Origin: Molanna angustata
Lineage: Eukaryota; Arthropoda; Insecta; Trichoptera; Molannidae
Assembly: GCA_963576475.1 (NCBI GenBank)
Contig: OY754975.1
Coordinates: forward strand, 17,158,381-17,222,380
Direction of reading: 5' to 3'
DNA length: 64,000 nucleotides
Positions 1-10,909 of this stretch are shown piece by piece. Both the position numbers and the translations under genes were made by a program. The notes beneath the pieces were generated by a model. The model was not told where the DNA came from. It did not search any database and saw only the letters and a list, made by a program, of their open reading frames with translations. Numbering within the stretch: position 1 is the stretch's first letter; every line of letters starts with the position of its first letter.

Positions 1-365
1 TCTCGGGTTGTTGAATTGATCACGTGTTGTAGTTTGTTTCACAAGTGAAATGACCTACAATAAATCTACAATCTCATGATTTACCGCTCCTTCAGCGATG
101 ATGACCCATTTCGTCGGCTTTAAGCATAATATGTAGACTGTCTCACTGTGTTTTTGTATCAAAATTATTACAGCGACTAAATATTTTAAGTGATGTGTGT
201 ACCATAAAGTTGAATACCTACCTGAAACATAGTAAGATTCTACGAACTGTCCCCACTTGATTTGACAAAATTTGATTTTGAAGTACCTACCTTAAGGTTA
301 ATATTTAGCTTTAAGATTTCAAACGTTCATATTAACCTATCAACTTTAAAAATTAGTCCAACTTA
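1..365. other. AT-rich sequence, nothing recognised
   Basis: No convincing coding exon, RNA gene or repeat boundary seen on either strand. Confidence 0.4.
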
Positions 366-522
366 ATTAGTCCAACTGTCGATTTGTTCAAGAGAATTTA
401 TTTCTCTTAACATATCGACACGCGAAATTGTATTCCAGGTATATATTTTTCACGGTTTTTTCAACTTTGAAGTCAAAAAACACAAAACACCAACTTAGAG
501 GCTTCGCAGTATATATTTTAAA
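366..522 (+). mobile_element. Terminal piece of long-arm element family H
   Basis: This stretch matches the outer ends of the 4.8-kb element at 40,517-45,310. It has CCAACTGTCGATTTGTTC, then a hairpin (GAGAATTT / TTCTCTTAACATATCGACA), then CCAACTTTGAAGTC and ACACCAACTTAGAGGCTTCG. Only about 155 bp are present, so it is a truncated copy. It is followed at about 535-590 by a short stretch (ACATTGGATTTTTTTCT...) that also bounds the segment at 28,857-30,372. Confidence 0.6.
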
Positions 523-718
523 ATTATCTTTTTAAACATTGGATTTTTTTCTCTTTGGGGAGTCAAATGATATTTTTATAATATATTATTTTATTTTATA
601 CTAGCGAAACCCGGCAAACGTTGTCTTGCCTGTATAAATATTTACCTCTGAACATATGTATTCAAACCCATATGTTTTATTTTGTTTTTTATTTTTTTTA
701 CATCAACAATATCTTTCA

Positions 719-850
719 GCACCTTTCATCCCTTCAGTCCGTCCCGTGACTTCATTCCGTTCTGGTACATCGCGACTTCGGGTGAACAAGCAGGAGGGGG
801 GGGGGGGGGACAGTACTGCTTCAGGAGGCGTGGCTGACGTCCCGTCAAGT
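719..850 (+). other. GC-richer, exon-like open stretch of unknown nature
   Basis: A pyrimidine-rich tract ending in TTTCAG at about 718 is followed by about 130 bp of open, GC-richer sequence and then a GTGAGA donor-like site. It could encode a Ser/Gly-rich peptide with GGGG from a poly-G run at about 797-809. I see no family resemblance and no flanking exons. It could equally be transposon-derived. Confidence 0.15.
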
Positions 851-1004
851 GAGATCCTTGGAGTCCTTCCTGGCTGGTGGTAGTTGCCCAAGTGTTACTT
901 GTTGACTGACTGGTAGTTTGTAGTCATTGATCGACTGACAAATGTCTTCAATTGGTCCTATATTTAATAGATTAACCAGGTCCTAATGTCCGCTATAATA
1001 CCTG

Positions 1005-1117
1005 TCATCAATTATGACCTAAACACAATTAAAACTGTGTCTCTGCCGGGAATTGAATCCGGACCCTTGTCTCGTCTCAGGATTTCGATATCTAACCAAC
1101 TGAACCATGAATGCCGA
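1005..1117 (-). mobile_element. tRNA-derived SINE (family S1), 5' head fragment
   Basis: Read on the - strand there is an A-box-like TGGTTCAGTTGG and a decayed B box (GGATTCAATTCCC), followed by the start of the S1 body (GTGTTTTAATTGTGTTT-like). The tail is missing. The same family is complete at 20,982-21,185. Confidence 0.6.
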
Positions 1118-1604
1118 ACTTCATGTTTATAATCTTTTGTATTCAATTTTATGTTTTCAATTTATATCGTTTTAGTAAGTGATTTGCAATGACATTATTT
1201 GTGGATAGGTAGAGGAAAAAATGCATCTTCGGTATAAAAAACTTTATAAAAAACTTAAAAAAACCACATCCGTATACCTATAGACAGCGCCTCAGTTCAG
1301 TTAAAAAACCGCTTTATTTTTTTCTGCGAATTCTCCTATCATTAATTACTTATGTACAATTATCATAACATGACGATGAGGTTCCCGATTGTTCCTGACT
1401 GTCAGTGACCTCAGTTGGCTCCCGACTCTGGCTGATAACCCGACTCCAGCCCGGAACTTTGATTATCTTGACGTCCATCGGGATATTTCCCTCTTCCATA
1501 TTCGCGATCAACTTAATTACTTTATCATTTTTATGTTCTTTTATAAATGCTTGATCAAAACATCAAACTGAATAATTGACCAACTACACCTAATACCTAC
1601 TACT

Positions 1605-2270
1605 GATATAACATACCTCACTGTTTTATGAGGTTTGTTCTCCTGTAACAAATACGTACCTATATAAGTACTGTTTATTTCTGTTTCATCTCGGGCAACT
1701 AACAGGTATTAAAATAACTAGTAAACTTAACACGTACCCAATAACAAGATGCAACATTTTTGAGACTTGTGATATTATTAATATCAAAACTTATGTATGG
1801 CCTTTATTCTCCTATAACACAATATATCCACTGCTTTATGAGGTTTATTTTCCTGTTACACATAAGTATCCACTGTTATACGAGTGTTTTTCTCCTGTTA
1901 CACAAACCTTCAGGTAGATATTATGTGTTACACTGTTTTGTGAGGTTTATTCTACTTTAACACGTGGGTATTTATATTCATTATATTATGGGTATAGTTC
2001 TCCTGTAACACACAATATATGTATGCACTGTTTTATGAGCTTTATTCTCCCGTAACACATATTGCATCTACTGTTATACGATTTTTTTCTCCTGTAACAC
2101 ATACTTTTACACTATTTTGTGAGGTTTATTCTACTACGATACATAGGTTTTATTGGGTTAATTTTCCTGTATCACATACATAATGTATGCGCTGTTTTAT
2201 GAAGTGTAGTATTAAGTGTAGTGTTTAGTAGTAGTATTATCCCGTAACACATGTGAAATCTACTATGAGG
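1605..2270 (+). repeat. Degenerate tandem repeat, interrupted by a SINE tail
   Basis: About eleven diverged copies of a unit of roughly 40-60 bp share the core CTGTTTTATGAGGTTTATT followed by CTCCTGTAACACATA. Cores occur near 1,620, 1,805, 1,845, 1,888, 1,946, 1,996, 2,042, 2,084, 2,126, 2,158 and 2,233. An S1 SINE tail (about 1,689-1,790, - strand) lies inside the array. No coding potential is evident. Confidence 0.6.
1689..1792 (-). mobile_element. SINE family S1, 3' tail fragment
   Basis: Contains the reverse complement of the S1 tail, with the terminal motif GTTAGTTGCCCGAGA and the internal GGGTACGTGTTAA and AACTTGTTATTGGG-like blocks. The tRNA-like head is absent. Confidence 0.65.
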
Positions 2271-2814
2271 TTTATTTTCATGTATTCTCTTGTTTTATTT
2301 ACATCAAAAAGACAATCTGAACTTTTTGATATTTCCTTCCAAGACGATATAGTATATAATCTGTGATTAACCAGATGCTACACAACGATACCAAAGATAG
2401 ACTGGATTCAATTTTATCTAAGGATTAGTCAGCCCTTCCTTCTGTGACCATCTATACATCCGCTTCGCTAATTGTAGATACCTACCTAGATTTTTCATGT
2501 ACGGAATATTATTGTAGGTACCCGTCCAACTTTAAAAATGCCATGACATTTGATACCTATGTCATAACTTGGTAGGTACTGTTATGCCTATATAGGGACA
2601 TTCATCGTTGAGATGACATGAAAAAATTGTATTTGATATATGAACATACCTAATTTGAATACATTTTGTATTTCGTGAAATAGGTACCTACATTAAAAAT
2701 ATTTGGGAAGTAATATTAAGGATTCCTTTTCATTCACTCCATGTTCCTAACGAGTCTGGCAGAGATAATCTAACACCACATCGTTCATACATAGAACTTT
2801 CAATATTTGTATTA

Positions 2815-2940
2815 ATAAGGGATCTCAATAAGAAGGCATTAAGGCTTTGCACAAGGGATAAAAGTGATCACTCAAACCAGCCAACGACATGTCTGATTTC
2901 CTATTTATAATGCAACATCGTCTCTATTGAGTTATAAATA
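2815..2940 (+). repeat. Dispersed repeat K, diverged copy
   Basis: Begins CTCAATAAGAAGGCATTAA, has AAGTGATCACTCAAACCAGCC in the middle and ends GTCTCTATTGAG. Two better copies are at 29,036-29,185 and 30,199-30,300. The CTCAATA/TATTGAG ends are weakly inverted. Transposon class unknown. Confidence 0.5.
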
Positions 2941-3445
2941 ATTTAATATAAAAGTTGAAATAAAACTTGTTAGGATACATCGTGTATAAGGAAACACGTA
3001 GAGAAAAATGGCAGTGAATATTGGAGTCTGTGGATAATGGTAGTTACCTAATCATGCTGCGATGATAGCTGTGCAGTGCAGCTGGTTATTGGTAGTACGA
3101 TATGAGAAATGGCGCCAGTGAGAAGATAAAGTGGATTGTGGTGAGGAATAGCGGAGGAGTATGGTTATGTTTAATGCATAATGTTTCATTCATTAAGATA
3201 CCTACTACAGACATGTAATTTCGGTGAACGAAGATACGGATATGTATGTACATTTACTTTGCTGAAATAAATCAAAGTAATTTTTAAAACTATGCACAAA
3301 GTAAAAAGATAATTCGATCAAATTTTTCAAAAACGAATGAATTCAATCAATTCGGAATGTATTTTTCAGTACTTATGTTCATTCAGTAATAGTTGAATAG
3401 AAGTTTTTATTTTGTAGAATTCCATAATAAATTATGTTTATAATC

Positions 3446-3584
3446 AAAAGTAAAACACTTTTTTGATTCTACGTGATTTTTTTTTTTCGCCTTGTTAGGG
3501 CATAAGCTCGTAAATGCCGTAACAAGGCGAAATAGGCCTATCGCATAAATTAAATTCATGTAGAATCAAAAAAGTTTTACTTTT
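3446..3584. mobile_element. Small MITE-like inverted-repeat element
   Basis: About 139 bp with inverted ends AAAAGTAAAACACTTTTTTG and CAAAAAAGTTTTACTTTT, flanking a second inner inverted repeat (CGCCTTGTTAGGGCAT / ATGCCGTAACAAGGCG). It is non-coding and can fold into a long hairpin. I could not fix a target-site duplication. Confidence 0.65.
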
Positions 3585-3799
3585 AACTATAGGCATCATG
3601 TTCATTCAGCCTTAAATCATTAACATGTTGTCCTATTTCAGTGTTTTTTTCATGAGAAAGATATGAACAATCAAAAATTATGTGTAAGGTACATGCTACA
3701 AGTCTTTAAATTTCACACAGCCAATAATTAGGTAGGTATGTAGATACTCAGATACTCTGAAATGCAAGTTAACGATCCATATTTTTGATAAGTACATAG

Positions 3800-3957
3800 A
3801 ACGAATTAATAGTACATAAGTACATGATAAGTACATTATTGTACATAAGTACATGATAAGTACAGAAAAGTTCATAAGTACATGATAAGTACATTATTGT
3901 ACATAAGTACATGATAAGTACAGAAAAGTACATAAGTATATGATAAGTACATTATTT
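3800..3957 (+). repeat. 29-bp tandem repeat, about 5 copies
   Basis: The core ACATAAGTACATGATAAGT recurs every 29 bp (core ACATGATAAG at about 3,822, 3,851, 3,880, 3,909 and 3,938). Alternate units end ATTATTGT or AGAAAAGT, so the true higher-order period is 58 bp. Confidence 0.85.
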
Positions 3958-3965
3958 CAAGGCCA

Positions 3966-4490
3966 GCAAAACTCGCTGTGCACAACGCTATTGTCGTTCC
4001 AACCATAATGTATGCAACTGAGACATGGGCATGGCAAAAGACGCATGAAAGTAAAATTAACGCTGTGGAAATGTCGAAATGAGGTCCCTAAGACGAATGT
4101 GTGGTAAAACAATTTATGATAGAATAAGGAATCAAGATATCAGAAGAGAATGTAAGATTGAAAGGGATATTTTGAGTAGAAGTAAGATAAATGCTTTGCG
4201 ATGGTTCGGACATGTAGAGAGAATGAACGATGAACGACTGACAAAGAAAGTATACAAGGCTGAAAAGAGTGGAATGAGATGTAAGGGTCGACCGAGAAAG
4301 AGCTGGCATGATCATATAAATGAGATTTTGAAAGAGGGGAACATACGAAGTCAGAACAATAGGAGAGCATGTATGACGCGATGTATGAATGTTAATGAGG
4401 CAAAACAGATATGTCAAGATAGAAGAGTCTGGCGTTCGGTTCTCTTTGCCTACCCCAAATAGGGAAACGGCGTGATGGTATGTATGTATG
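3966..4490 (+). pseudogene. LINE ORF2 C-terminal fragment, frameshifted
   Basis: The first part reads LAVHNAIVVPTIMYATETW..., the conserved tail after a LINE reverse-transcriptase domain. A one-base frameshift near 4,078 separates it from a 127-residue open stretch with RWFGHVERM and GRPRKSW motifs, typical of the 3' end of non-LTR ORF2. It ends in the 3' tail GGGAAACGGCGTGATGG followed by (GTAT)n. The 5' part is missing. It is a dead-on-arrival or decayed copy. The same tail occurs on the - strand near 61,437-61,520. Confidence 0.8.
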
Positions 4491-4756
4491 TATGCATGTA
4501 CATAGAAGAGATGCCAATGGGTCTCCATGCCCCATATACAATAAAAATTTATGTCAATTGCCCGACGTTGTAAAGTTCATACCAATTTTGACCATTTTTA
4601 TTTTTGAGAATTACAGTTAGGTATATGATAGGTAGGTGTACCTATACATACAAACTTAAATGGTTGAACATTTGAGAAGAAACACAATAAATTAGGATGA
4701 TTTTTATAGCGCCGTTTTTGTGATAACCTCACCTCAAGGGCGCTTTGAATATATTA

Positions 4757-5240
4757 CAGGTTTTTGTAAGACTCGCGGAAGAAATGAGTTTTTAGGTGTT
4801 TCCTGAATAATGCTAAGTTGTCGATTTGCCTCAGTTCAGGTGGTAGTTTATTCCACGAGGCTGGTCCGGCCACAGCAAAAGCACGATCACCGAAGAATGA
4901 AGTGTTGACTCTATTTATTTCAGTCAACTTGCCAATCACGGATGTGGTGGCTGACCGAAGTGTTTGTTGTCGCTCGTTTACGGTGAGAGGGATGCAGAAG
5001 TCTGAAAGATACGTGGGAGCCATGCCATGGATCGCTTTGAAAGTCAACAAACATAATTTGTACTTGATTCTCTCTGGCACTTTTAGCCAGTGAAGATTTC
5101 GTAGATGGTGGGAATGTGTGAGAATTTCGCGGCTCCGGTGATTAGCCTAGCAGCAGCGTTGAAGGCGGATTGAAGTTTGTTTAGCTCCAGCTTTGGGAGG
5201 TTTGCGTAGATACCATTGCAGTAGTCCAGGCTATGGCTTA
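4757..5240 (-). pseudogene. L2/CR1-type LINE 3' fragment, frameshifted
   Basis: Read on the - strand from about 5,240, it encodes LDYCNGIYANLP, then AAARLITGA, a frameshift near 5,093, then LKVPERIKYKLCLLTFKA, GMAPTYL and GDRAFAVAGPASWNKLP. This is the characteristic C-terminus of CR1/L2-superfamily ORF2. The stop is followed by a short 3' end. Upstream coding is cut off beside the MITE at 5,259. Confidence 0.85.
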
Positions 5241-5258
5241 TTTACATGACAAAAATAA

Positions 5259-5374
5259 GGGGGGCAAGTCTGGTCAACCGGCGGAATCAAAACCATCCAT
5301 GTTTACCCATATCATGAATATAATTATCAAATGGAGTTCTGTAATATCTTAAGATGTTATAGAACTCCATAAGT
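5259..5374. mobile_element. Palindromic MITE (family P), one arm plus centre
   Basis: Starts GGGGGGCAAGTCTGGTCAAC and continues through TACCCATATCATG and GGAGTTCTGTAATATCTTAAGATGTTATAGAACTCC, the palindrome centre. Most of the second arm is lost. Full copies are at 25,800, 62,254 and 62,943. Confidence 0.85.
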
Positions 5375-5469
5375 AAATCCAATTAATCGGTAAAAAAAAT
5401 AGAGACATATTTCTTTATTATTAAATATGGTTAATTTGTATGCGAAAAATAATGGTGATTTTGAGAGAA

Positions 5470-5489
5470 TAAAAAAAGAAAAAAAAGAT
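5470..5489 (-). terminator. RNA polymerase III terminator of tRNA-Phe
   Basis: Immediately 3' of the tRNA on its own strand is AATC followed by eight T and, after one C, seven more T. A run of four or more T ends Pol III transcription, so this is a strong double terminator. Confidence 0.85.
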
Positions 5490-5562
5490 TGCCGAAACCA
5501 GGGATCGAACCAGGGACCTTTAGATCTTCAGTCTAACGCTCTCCCAACTGAGCTATTTCGGC
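5490..5562 (-). tRNA. tRNA-Phe (anticodon GAA)
   Basis: A 73-nt cloverleaf reads on the - strand. The acceptor stem GCCGAAA/TTTCGGC pairs fully and has discriminator A73. The D stem is GCTC/GAGC. The anticodon stem TTAGA/TCTAA has loop CTGAAGA, giving anticodon GAA. The variable loop is AGGTC. The T arm is CCTGG-TTCGATC-CCTGG. The internal A box (TAGCTCAGTTGG) and B box (GGTTCGATCCC) for Pol III are intact. The only oddity is a T:T mismatch at pair 51-63 of the T stem, where insect tRNA-Phe normally has a pair. It has no intron. It delivers phenylalanine in cytosolic translation. It lies between an L2-type LINE fragment with a partial MITE and AT-rich DNA. It is either functional with a tolerated mismatch or a recently decaying copy. 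Confidence 0.9.
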
Positions 5563-5619
5563 TGATGGGCTATGTTAGAAAATTATCGGTCAAGTTATTA
5601 TATAGTATGTCATAACATG

Positions 5620-7360
5620 TTTCACCAAAAAAGATGAGATAATGAATATAATATAAAAAATATTTTAATACCACCACTAGCTTCTGTTGCTATTTTAGCA
5701 AAATATTTTATAAATATAATTGCACATAGTAACAGCATAAAAATAATTTTATTAACACAAGTGCAAGTGCAAATTCATCAATCGTGAAAAGATTTTTTAT
5801 TCTAAACTAGAACGGCGCTAGTTCATTGAATAGTTAGGTATGAAAATAAAAACTGCAGTAGGTATGTGAAAAAAAAACAAAACATATTTTTATACTTCAG
5901 GGATTATATTATGTGGGGATTGTCGTATAGAATGGCTCAGTTCACTAATACACTAAAACTGAAAATGGTATTTTTATTTCGCTTTAAATGATTTTTTAAC
6001 TGCCTCCTGATGATATGAATTCAATCAAAATTGGATTTCAGTCGTCCATAGACAATTTGAATACATTTATAAATTATTTGTGATAGTATAATACGATCAA
6101 ATTACATAATATCTAAATTATTATCAATAATACGATTGAAATATTATGTAAATTATTTGTATATTATATATTATTAAATTATTATCTTTTAAACCATACC
6201 AACGATTTAATTATTATCATCTAAAGATTAAATTATTATCTTATTTATTTTGAAATATTCGGTATACTACCATCTCTTGAAGAATAGTCAAAGCTACTCG
6301 CTAGAGTACTCTGTTAATACTTTTAAAAAACCTAATTTTTCAGCGACATCTTTGAATGGATAAATATATTACCAAAAAGAATAATTTCAAATTGTGTTCC
6401 TTATCAATATGATTCATAACTGAATAAAATGGTGTAACTCATTCATATGGCGCCATATTCCAAAGTTATACTATGTAAACATGATTATATTCCTATCTAA
6501 TAATTAATCATATATTAATTGTTAGATTTAATAGAGACCTCTATGGACAGTTCAAAATACTAATCAAAAGTTAACATATTATATTTTTCCAATATACCTA
6601 ATAAATAGACATTGGTTGGCGCCATAGATATAAAATAATCTTAAAAACACCCATCTTTCAATGAATGGCATAAGGTGTGTAATAATGCCCTCTGTGAATA
6701 TTTTAAAAAACCAATAATTGACAATATCTATGAAAATATTTTATAACTACTAAGTAAATACTCAAAAATATACAAAAAATGGTTTAAATCCTAAAAAAAT
6801 ATAATAACATCTTACTGTGTTTTAATCATTAGTGAAATCAAATTTGCACACAAATTATATTGAGCATAACATAGGTACTATTTTTATATTATACCTACTA
6901 TTGTATTATAAGAGCAATTTGTATCATATAGATCGGTTTTATTTATATAGTAGGTACATGCGATTATAATAATTATGGTTTGAAAAGGGTTTTATAGAGC
7001 GTAAATTTGTATGTTTAGCGCCGTTTTATGATCACAAAATCAATTCAAGGGCGCTCTCGCTTACTTTCGTTGGCCATGACAATAATACTGTCCGTCTATT
7101 GTGCACTTTGTTATAAATCTTATTTTATTTTATTTATATTTTTGAAACAGAGTTTATGGAAAGAACTTTAAAATTATAACAACTATGCCCAACACATCAT
7201 TAAGTTAAGTACCTACATAAGAAGATATAAGAAGAAATGTATACGAGATGATATAGAAGAGAGTTGGAAATAGAAAGGAAAAATATAGTGCAGATGGAGA
7301 GGGATTAGTGTTGGTAGGATTATAAATGAGTATTTACTTATCTTAGATTCAGCACAAATT
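5620..7360. other. AT-rich intergenic DNA, nothing recognised
   Basis: Very AT-rich. Loosely similar blocks (for example TTTTAAAAAACC near 6,322 and 6,704) suggest old repeats. No exon, RNA gene or clear element ends seen. Confidence 0.35.
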
Positions 7361-8229
7361 TTGCTGCCAATTATGATCCTCTCTTTTCACCTTTTGGGGG
7401 GACTTCCAGTCGGCCTCTTTCCTTTTTGTTTTCATTGTAGGATGAGGTACCTATGTATGCATGGATTTATGTATATTTTATTTAGATGTAAAAATAAATC
7501 CACTTTCTTACATCTATTATTAGGTACCAAAAAGAATGTTAACAATTTGAAAAAAATAACAAATTTACACAGTGTGAATTATATAAAAACAACAAAAAAC
7601 AAGAAAATATTCCAATTTACACAAAAATACAAAGGAAACACACAATATATTAAAAGAACTTTACCTTTATGCACACTAAACAAGTAGGCGACGAAAGGCG
7701 GCGAGATGCTTCTTCACACATTCTGGTAAATCATTGAACAATTGAAAACCTGATGTCTTTGGAAGTCCATTATTTCCACATGGTATCTCTCTCCAATGCC
7801 TTCTTCTTTATTGTCCCTCCAGCTGAGAACATCTTGAATATCACACATTTCTCTGATTATAGATACTAGAGTCCTGCCTATTTATATTTTTCTGGGAACT
7901 GTGTCCGTTCTTATTTCAATGCCATACGTCACACATTCACATTTTACTCTTTGTTCTAAATAAAGTATTTAAAAAACATGCATACATTTAAATTCATCCA
8001 CTGCCTTTGATTTACTTTCCCTCCTTATAATTCTAACGATATACTTGTTAGTTACGTTAGGTACGATTTCTTTTTACATCTCTGCATAGAATCATAAATG
8101 CCATCACAGTAAGAACCTACATTAATGCAAATAAAGTTTCAACAACAAAATATTGATTGTTTGATCAAACATTTGGCATTTTTCTAATGCATTCAAAACT
8201 CAAATCAAAACTCTTTTGAATAGGTACCT
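7361..8229. other. No recognisable gene
   Basis: Contains a 108-codon open stretch (7,361-7,687) of Lys/Asn/Thr-rich, low-complexity peptide that resembles no family I know. I treat it as chance. The rest is AT-rich and non-coding. Confidence 0.3.
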
Positions 8230-8353
8230 ACCCATATCATGGATAGGTATAATTATCATATGGAGTTCTATTATATCTTAAGATATTATAGAACTCCATA
8301 ATATGGATTATCATGAGGGTTTTTATTCCATCGATTAACCGGACTTGCCCCCC
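8230..8353. mobile_element. Palindromic MITE (family P), 5'-truncated
   Basis: Begins inside the left arm (ACCCATATCATGGATA), passes the centre at TATCTTAAGATATTATAG and ends with GGACTTGCCCCCC, the family terminus. The outer part of the left arm is missing and the right arm is also shortened (jumps from ATAATATGGATTATCATG to the terminal GATTAACCGGACTTG). Confidence 0.8.
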
Positions 8354-9150
8354 AGGTTGAAAACTAAAGATAAATCCTTACTGAATAAACTGTCTTTATG
8401 ACCACGCCTTCCCTGATTCAAGACTGATCTCGGGCTGCGTCCACAGTGAACGCCGAGTGCACTTAGTGACGCTCTAAGCCATTCGTAAGGACCGGACAAA
8501 AGGCACTCGAAAGACACTGTAGCGTTAAGATTTAACGTCGTGTGTACGCACCAAACGCTCAGTAAAATTGTTGGGTGAAAAACGCTCTGACTCATGTTAT
8601 AGTTTCTGTTGACTATCATTTTATCTGTAGTATGATGACTTCTATCTGAATCTGTGGTATCTATTATGTATGTTGACATTGTTTATGATGACAATATGCA
8701 TTCACAAAGAGGTTATTTTATAAAAATATCATTCAAAATTTTTCAATAAAAGGTCAGAAAGCATTATTTACTCCACTGCCCAATTGTTATCTTTCGATGA
8801 AAATATAATTTAAATAGACAGATGTATGATAAATGACATTTGACATTTTAAACGCTCGAAACGCCGCTCGAAAACTTTCAGTGAGATTGGTGTGAAAAAC
8901 GCCATAATCTGCAACTTCAGGTACATCCGATACCCGACGTCGAGTGTTGTATCTGAACACAGCCCCGTGAAAATTTCCGTAGATCGACACCTTATTTATG
9001 GTAGCAAAGAAGCCCCAAAAATTTTATCCGCCCTAAGAGTGTCTTCACTAGGGGCGAACGTGGAAATTCCTGAACCTATTGAGGCTTCCTGCAATAGGGA
9101 ATACCGACAGCCAGTAACTTACTGTGGAGAGAGAAGCAGACCATCATAAT
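8354..9150. other. Locally GC-richer unassigned sequence
   Basis: Holds blocks such as ACCAAACGCTCAGT...GTGAAAAACGCTC (about 8,552-8,586) and AAACGCTCG...GTGTGAAAAACGCC (about 8,850-8,902), which look like two diverged copies of one module in the same direction. This suggests an unknown repeat. Short open frames on both strands show no family motif. Confidence 0.3.
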
Positions 9151-9421
9151 CTGTACACTTGCCGGAGTCCGGCCAACTGCACATGGGCAGTGGAGTGCTA
9201 TTGAAAATAATTGGGTTGCTGACACAATAGAAGAAAACTGAATAAATTAAGAAACATGCCCATTTATTTATTTACATATACTGATATTTTCCAGTTTCAT
9301 TGGTTATCGTCTCTTTTAGACCTTTCATTTGCAACGGCATATCCCACAATATTGGTTTACCAGAGTCAGTTGTGTGGGTGTGCATAACCTTATAAAATAA
9401 AACACGACACGTGCGTGTATC

Positions 9422-9426
<5 letters not shown>

Positions 9427-9452
<26 letters not shown>
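9427..9452 (+). repeat. (CA)n microsatellite
   Basis: A short uninterrupted CA tract. Confidence 0.9.
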
Positions 9453-10499
9453 ACCAATGTCATCTCACCTAAAAAGGCACTACATTCAGAATGAGTGATG
9501 AATCTTATTGCTGAACTGTATGATTTGTTATTATGCCATGCCTGTTGTATACATTGCATATTCGTTTACCATGCTCTTATGGGAATTTTAAATGATGTGA
9601 AGCACCGACATAGAATAGTGCTTCGAATCTATTATAGACCTTGCCTTACCTATGTTTAATGAACGAAGAAGAAACCAATAAGCGTATTTTTAATTTAACA
9701 TTAAGTAACACTATTATGGAAAGATGTGATCAACGTATAATCAGTGTGCTACTTGCCAAATGTATGATGTATGGCTCTAGCTGTTTCTACAACGATTTAT
9801 ACCACTTTCACTGTTACATTGATGTAACATTTACCTCTACGTGTTAACATTAGGCCTACCTCACTTCACATCTTATTAACATACATAACAGATAAACATC
9901 ATTAGCAAAACTACCTATTATATGTATATGACGTGATGCTAATATACACATTATTAAGTAATTGATTTCCTATTACTCCAATAATTCATAGCGGAAAATC
10001 GAGTGAAGTTATGTTTATATTGAGAAGGTATTTATATATACTTTACATCCGTTAAAAATGCATAGGATAAAGTTGAATTTAAAGAAGACAACAAAATATA
10101 TTTCATCAGCAAATCTCGCTTCTCTAGACTGAATAAAACTAATTAGGAATGATAATGTAGTCACTTGTTTAAATTTTTTTATATTTTTTTTTTACATTTA
10201 AATTTTATTTAATTTAATTTAATAATGTAGTTAAATATCACATCTAGCAGCATTCACTAACTCAGTGTGGCTAAGTATGTAGGTAGTTATTCACACCATT
10301 CATCTCATAGGTATTATATTTAGTCAGTAATATTCTTATGTTCATGCTTTGTAATTACTTTTATTTGAGTCGTTTTTTTTTATTCTTTGGTTCTTAATGT
10401 ATGTACTTTCGTTTTTAATTTACCTTTCTTATGTGTTTTATTTTTTACATTATCTGCTAACGTTGATATGTATGTATAATAGATGTTATGAATTATAAA
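9453..10499. other. AT-rich DNA, no gene seen
   Basis: Only short AT-rich open frames without family features (for example 9,641-9,847). Poly-T and ATTTAATTTAATTT tracts occur near 10,170-10,225. Confidence 0.35.
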
Positions 10500-10690
10500 T
10501 TGTGATTTTTTTTTGGCTCTTCACCCGTTAAGAGTGTTCTCAGCCATTTAAGTTAACATAGTAAGTGTCTAAATAGAGAGAAATGTGTTTCTTTGGTTAT
10601 GTTTATGCTGTGCCATCTATTATAATATTTTGTTTTGTAAAGGGCTTTAAGCCGTGAATGTTTTAATATATAAATAAATATCGACCATCG
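10500..10690 (+). mobile_element. LINE 3' UTR-like tail
   Basis: The sequence TTTTGTAAAGGGCTTTAAGC followed by a (TAAATAAA) tail resembles insect LINE 3' ends. No coding part is attached, so the assignment is tentative. Confidence 0.35.
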
Positions 10691-10707
10691 TGGATCGATA
10701 TTTATTT
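10672..10707. repeat. Perfect 13-bp stem, 10-nt loop
   Basis: AAATAAATATCGA and TCGATATTTATTT form a perfect inverted repeat around CCATCGTGGA. It lies at the join of the LINE-like tail and the SINE and probably arose from two A/T-rich tails meeting. Confidence 0.8.
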
Positions 10708-10712
10708 ATTTA

Positions 10713-10908
10713 TTGGTTGGTTGGGTATCTGACTGCTGATCCAAAAAGTCCCAGGTTCGATTCCCGATGGACGTGTGTTTTCAATTGTGTTTTCAGGCTG
10801 GATCTTAACACGATTGTTACGATTACATAATATCAAAAGTCTCCAGAATGTGGCAATTTGTTATTGGGTGCGTGTTTAATTAAAATTTCTTCGGAGAAGC
10901 AATATTAA
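10713..10908 (+). mobile_element. tRNA-derived SINE (family S1)
   Basis: GGTTGGTTGGGTATCTGACT and CCCAGGTTCGATTCCCG give a tRNA-like head with an intact B box. Then come the S1 body (TGTTTTCAGGCTGGATC, AAGTCTCCAGAATGTGGCAA, TTATTGGGTGCGTGTTTAAT) and a shortened end near GAGAAGC with an A-rich tail. The A-box side is partly lost. It is about 40 bp shorter near its 3' end than the 20,982-21,185 copy. Confidence 0.75.
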
Positions 10909-10909
10909 A

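Noticed and set aside
4088..4528. 146-codon open frame on the - strand
   Set aside because: Antisense shadow of the LINE ORF2 fragment, which has the recognisable motifs on the + strand.
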